The translations under genes were made by a program, and so were the position numbers. The notes under the pieces were generated by a model that saw nothing but the letters and a program-made list of their open reading frames with translations, did no database searches and was not told the DNA's origin. From Chitinophagaceae bacterium (GTDB lineage Bacteria; Bacteroidota; Bacteroidia; Chitinophagales; UBA10324), in NCBI GenBank assembly GCA_016704325.1, contig JADJAG010000006.1, positions 124,001 to 188,000 on the forward strand: 64,000 nt of DNA. The letters run 5' to 3'. Positions 62,945 through 64,000 of the stretch are shown here, piece by piece (the first letter of the stretch is position 1; each line of letters begins with the position of its first letter).

Positions 62945-63892
62945 CTATTTCAATTCAAATTTTTGTGAGCTTAACAGGTAACCATCCTGGTAAACTTCAG
63001 CAGTATAGTTGCCTTTTACGTAAGGTGTTGTTTGCTGCCAGTAGGTACATACATTCTTAGCTTTCTGATCATAGTCAACTGTAGTAGAGGTGGTATACTG
63101 TCTTTGCTCTCCGCTACCGGTAACGATAAAAGTACCTGAACCGCTGCTTTGTACTGCCAGTGTAGTTCCTTCAGGGCTGATGATACGAACCAGGAATGTT
63201 TTTTCACCGGGATCAGCAACCTGATTTTCAGGAAGGTCAAAACACACTTTTAATTTTTCTGCTTTTTTGGCATTGTCAGTCTCTGATTCTTTACCACTTG
63301 ATTTTCCGCGAACTCCTATTGCCACCATGCTGGTAGGCTTTAATAAAGAAGCTATAGAAACTTTTTGAGACAAGGTCTGATTGGTACTCGACAACTGGGT
63401 ATTCATATTTATTTCGGAAGCCAGCGACTGTCCCAATGAATCATTCTTTGTGATGAGGATCTGGTTTTTGTCCTGAAGGTCTTTAATCTGCGCCATCAGG
63501 TCATTTACGGTATTCTGCATTCCATCCATCTGTTTTTTGTAATCTGCTTCCGTCACCTTCATCTTCTTCTTCATGGCATCCAGGTTAGATTTGAAACCCA
63601 TGAGTTCTTTCTCTTTTATTGCGATGATGCTATCCAGTTTGGAATTTTGCCCTTTGTAGGATTCAATATTTACGAGGGTTTCCTGGTATTTCATGTCAAG
63701 GTCAGCGATGCGGATACTGTCCATATTGGCTTCTTCGGTAAGAGCAAGTGACTGATTCTTAGTCTGGTAATATTTAACATAGAGGTAAATATTTATGCCC
63801 ACCAATAATAGGATCAGGATAATGTAAAAGATGGTTCTGTTGTTCTGTTTAGGCTGTTGATTCTCCGGCTGGTTTAATCTTACTTCTGACAT
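62945..63892 (-). CDS. Membrane-anchored coiled-coil protein of unknown function
   Basis: 315 aa. A cytoplasmic 18-residue proline/glutamine-rich head, one TM helix (about 20-40, FYIILILLLVGINIYLYV), then a coiled coil of about 125 residues (ALTEEANMDSIRIADLDMKYQE to LSQKV). A C-terminal beta domain (about 215-315) follows with KVCFDLPENQVADPGEKTFLVRIISPEGTTLAV. Its partner is not known. A perfect promoter lies upstream and a strong terminator downstream, so it is a single-gene transcript. Confidence 0.75.
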   Translation of the reverse strand: MSEVRLNQPENQQPKQNNRTIFYIILILLLVGINIYLYVKYYQTKNQSLALTEEANMDSIRIADLDMKYQETLVNIESYKGQNSKLDSIIAIKEKELMGFKSNLDAMKKKMKVTEADYKKQMDGMQNTVNDLMAQIKDLQDKNQILITKNDSLGQSLASEINMNTQLSSTNQTLSQKVSIASLLKPTSMVAIGVRGKSSGKESETDNAKKAEKLKVCFDLPENQVADPGEKTFLVRIISPEGTTLAVQSSGSGTFIVTGSGEQRQYTTSTTVDYDQKAKNVCTYWQQTTPYVKGNYTAEVYQDGYLLSSQKFELK

Positions 63893-63930
63893 ACTCTTGT
63901 ATTTTTAAGTTTAGAATAATTCACTGGTTA

Positions 63931-63960
63931 CAAAATTAGTACCGAAAATTTAGTAAGCAA
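63931..63960 (-). promoter_or_regulatory. Promoter of the coiled-coil gene (TTG-N19-TAATTTTG)
   Basis: On the minus strand TTG (63958-63960), then 19 bases, then TAATTTTG (63931-63938), matching the Bacteroidota consensus. The ATG is about 39 bases downstream. Confidence 0.7.
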
Positions 63961-64000
63961 TTTTATATAACTCATAAAGTGCTATATTTCTTGCAAATAT

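Noticed and set aside
1..64000. CRISPR array, phage defence island or prophage
   Set aside because: No regularly spaced unique-spacer repeats and no cas, restriction, integrase or phage structural gene was seen.

Overview
The window is an ordinary chromosomal stretch of a Bacteroidota bacterium. It is probably a member of the Chitinophagia/Saprospiria side of the phylum, but rank below phylum is a guess. The evidence is a secreted protein with a type IX secretion C-terminal sorting domain, promoters of the TTTG-N19-22-TAnnTTTG type, almost no Shine-Dalgarno sequences, many lipoproteins and outer-membrane barrels, an RprXY-like two-component pair, and anti-sigma-like/barrel fusions. I saw no rRNA, tRNA, CRISPR array, prophage or intact transposase.

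Layout. 1-5.6 kb: azurin-like lipoprotein (cut by the window edge), a small secreted protein, MmcQ/YjbR protein, a repeat-rich gap, TPR protein, electron transfer flavoprotein etfB-etfA followed by a bifunctional-nuclease-domain protein, and a DCC thiol-oxidoreductase. 5.8-14.2 kb: nucleoside transporter, TerC, branched-chain aminotransferase, a possible DNA polymerase III psi-like protein coupled to the RdgB/HAM1 pyrophosphatase, an ECF sigma factor overlapping a membrane-anchored protein with a C-terminal barrel, and two tandem alpha/beta hydrolases. 14.5-18.3 kb: a metallophosphatase plus BamA-like barrel protein split by a +1 frameshift in an A7T6 palindrome. 18.4-30 kb: four class III nucleotide cyclases (two paralogous multi-TM enzymes, one with TolB/FlgO-like and TPR regions, one TPR-TM-cyclase) interleaved with DUF6010/DUF3703 proteins and an S9 peptidase. 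30.5-37 kb: a TetR-TolC-MFP-RND efflux operon with a clear operator. 37-44 kb: ketopantoate reductase-like protein, M20 amidohydrolase, GT2, dihydroorotase, MORN/YwqK-like lipoprotein, SDR. 44-49.8 kb: an envelope operon (large lipoprotein, DUF5723-like barrel, YwqK-like protein) and a T9SS cargo. 49.9-58 kb: an orphan NtrC-type regulator, a TMTC-like membrane protein with TPRs, and two back-to-back histidine kinase/response regulator pairs. 58.5-64 kb: a 1161-aa outer-membrane protein, nested repeat elements, and a membrane-anchored coiled-coil protein.

The most striking non-coding structure is a dispersed family of small non-autonomous elements with GGGTGTACGACAA terminal inverted repeats. 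About ten copies lie in this window, and five have recognisable 8-9 bp target-site duplications. One copy sits inside a second, different inverted-repeat element. Arrays of short reiterated words (AAGTCTTA, GGAACCA, GTCGGAA) lie directly behind stop codons. A 13-base core of the TetR operator recurs upstream of the SDR gene about 7 kb away, which suggests a small regulon. I found no clear new defence or biosynthetic system. The best candidates for new biology are the cyclase cluster, the mobile-repeat family, the TetR/SDR link and the ECF sigma/trans-envelope protein pair.
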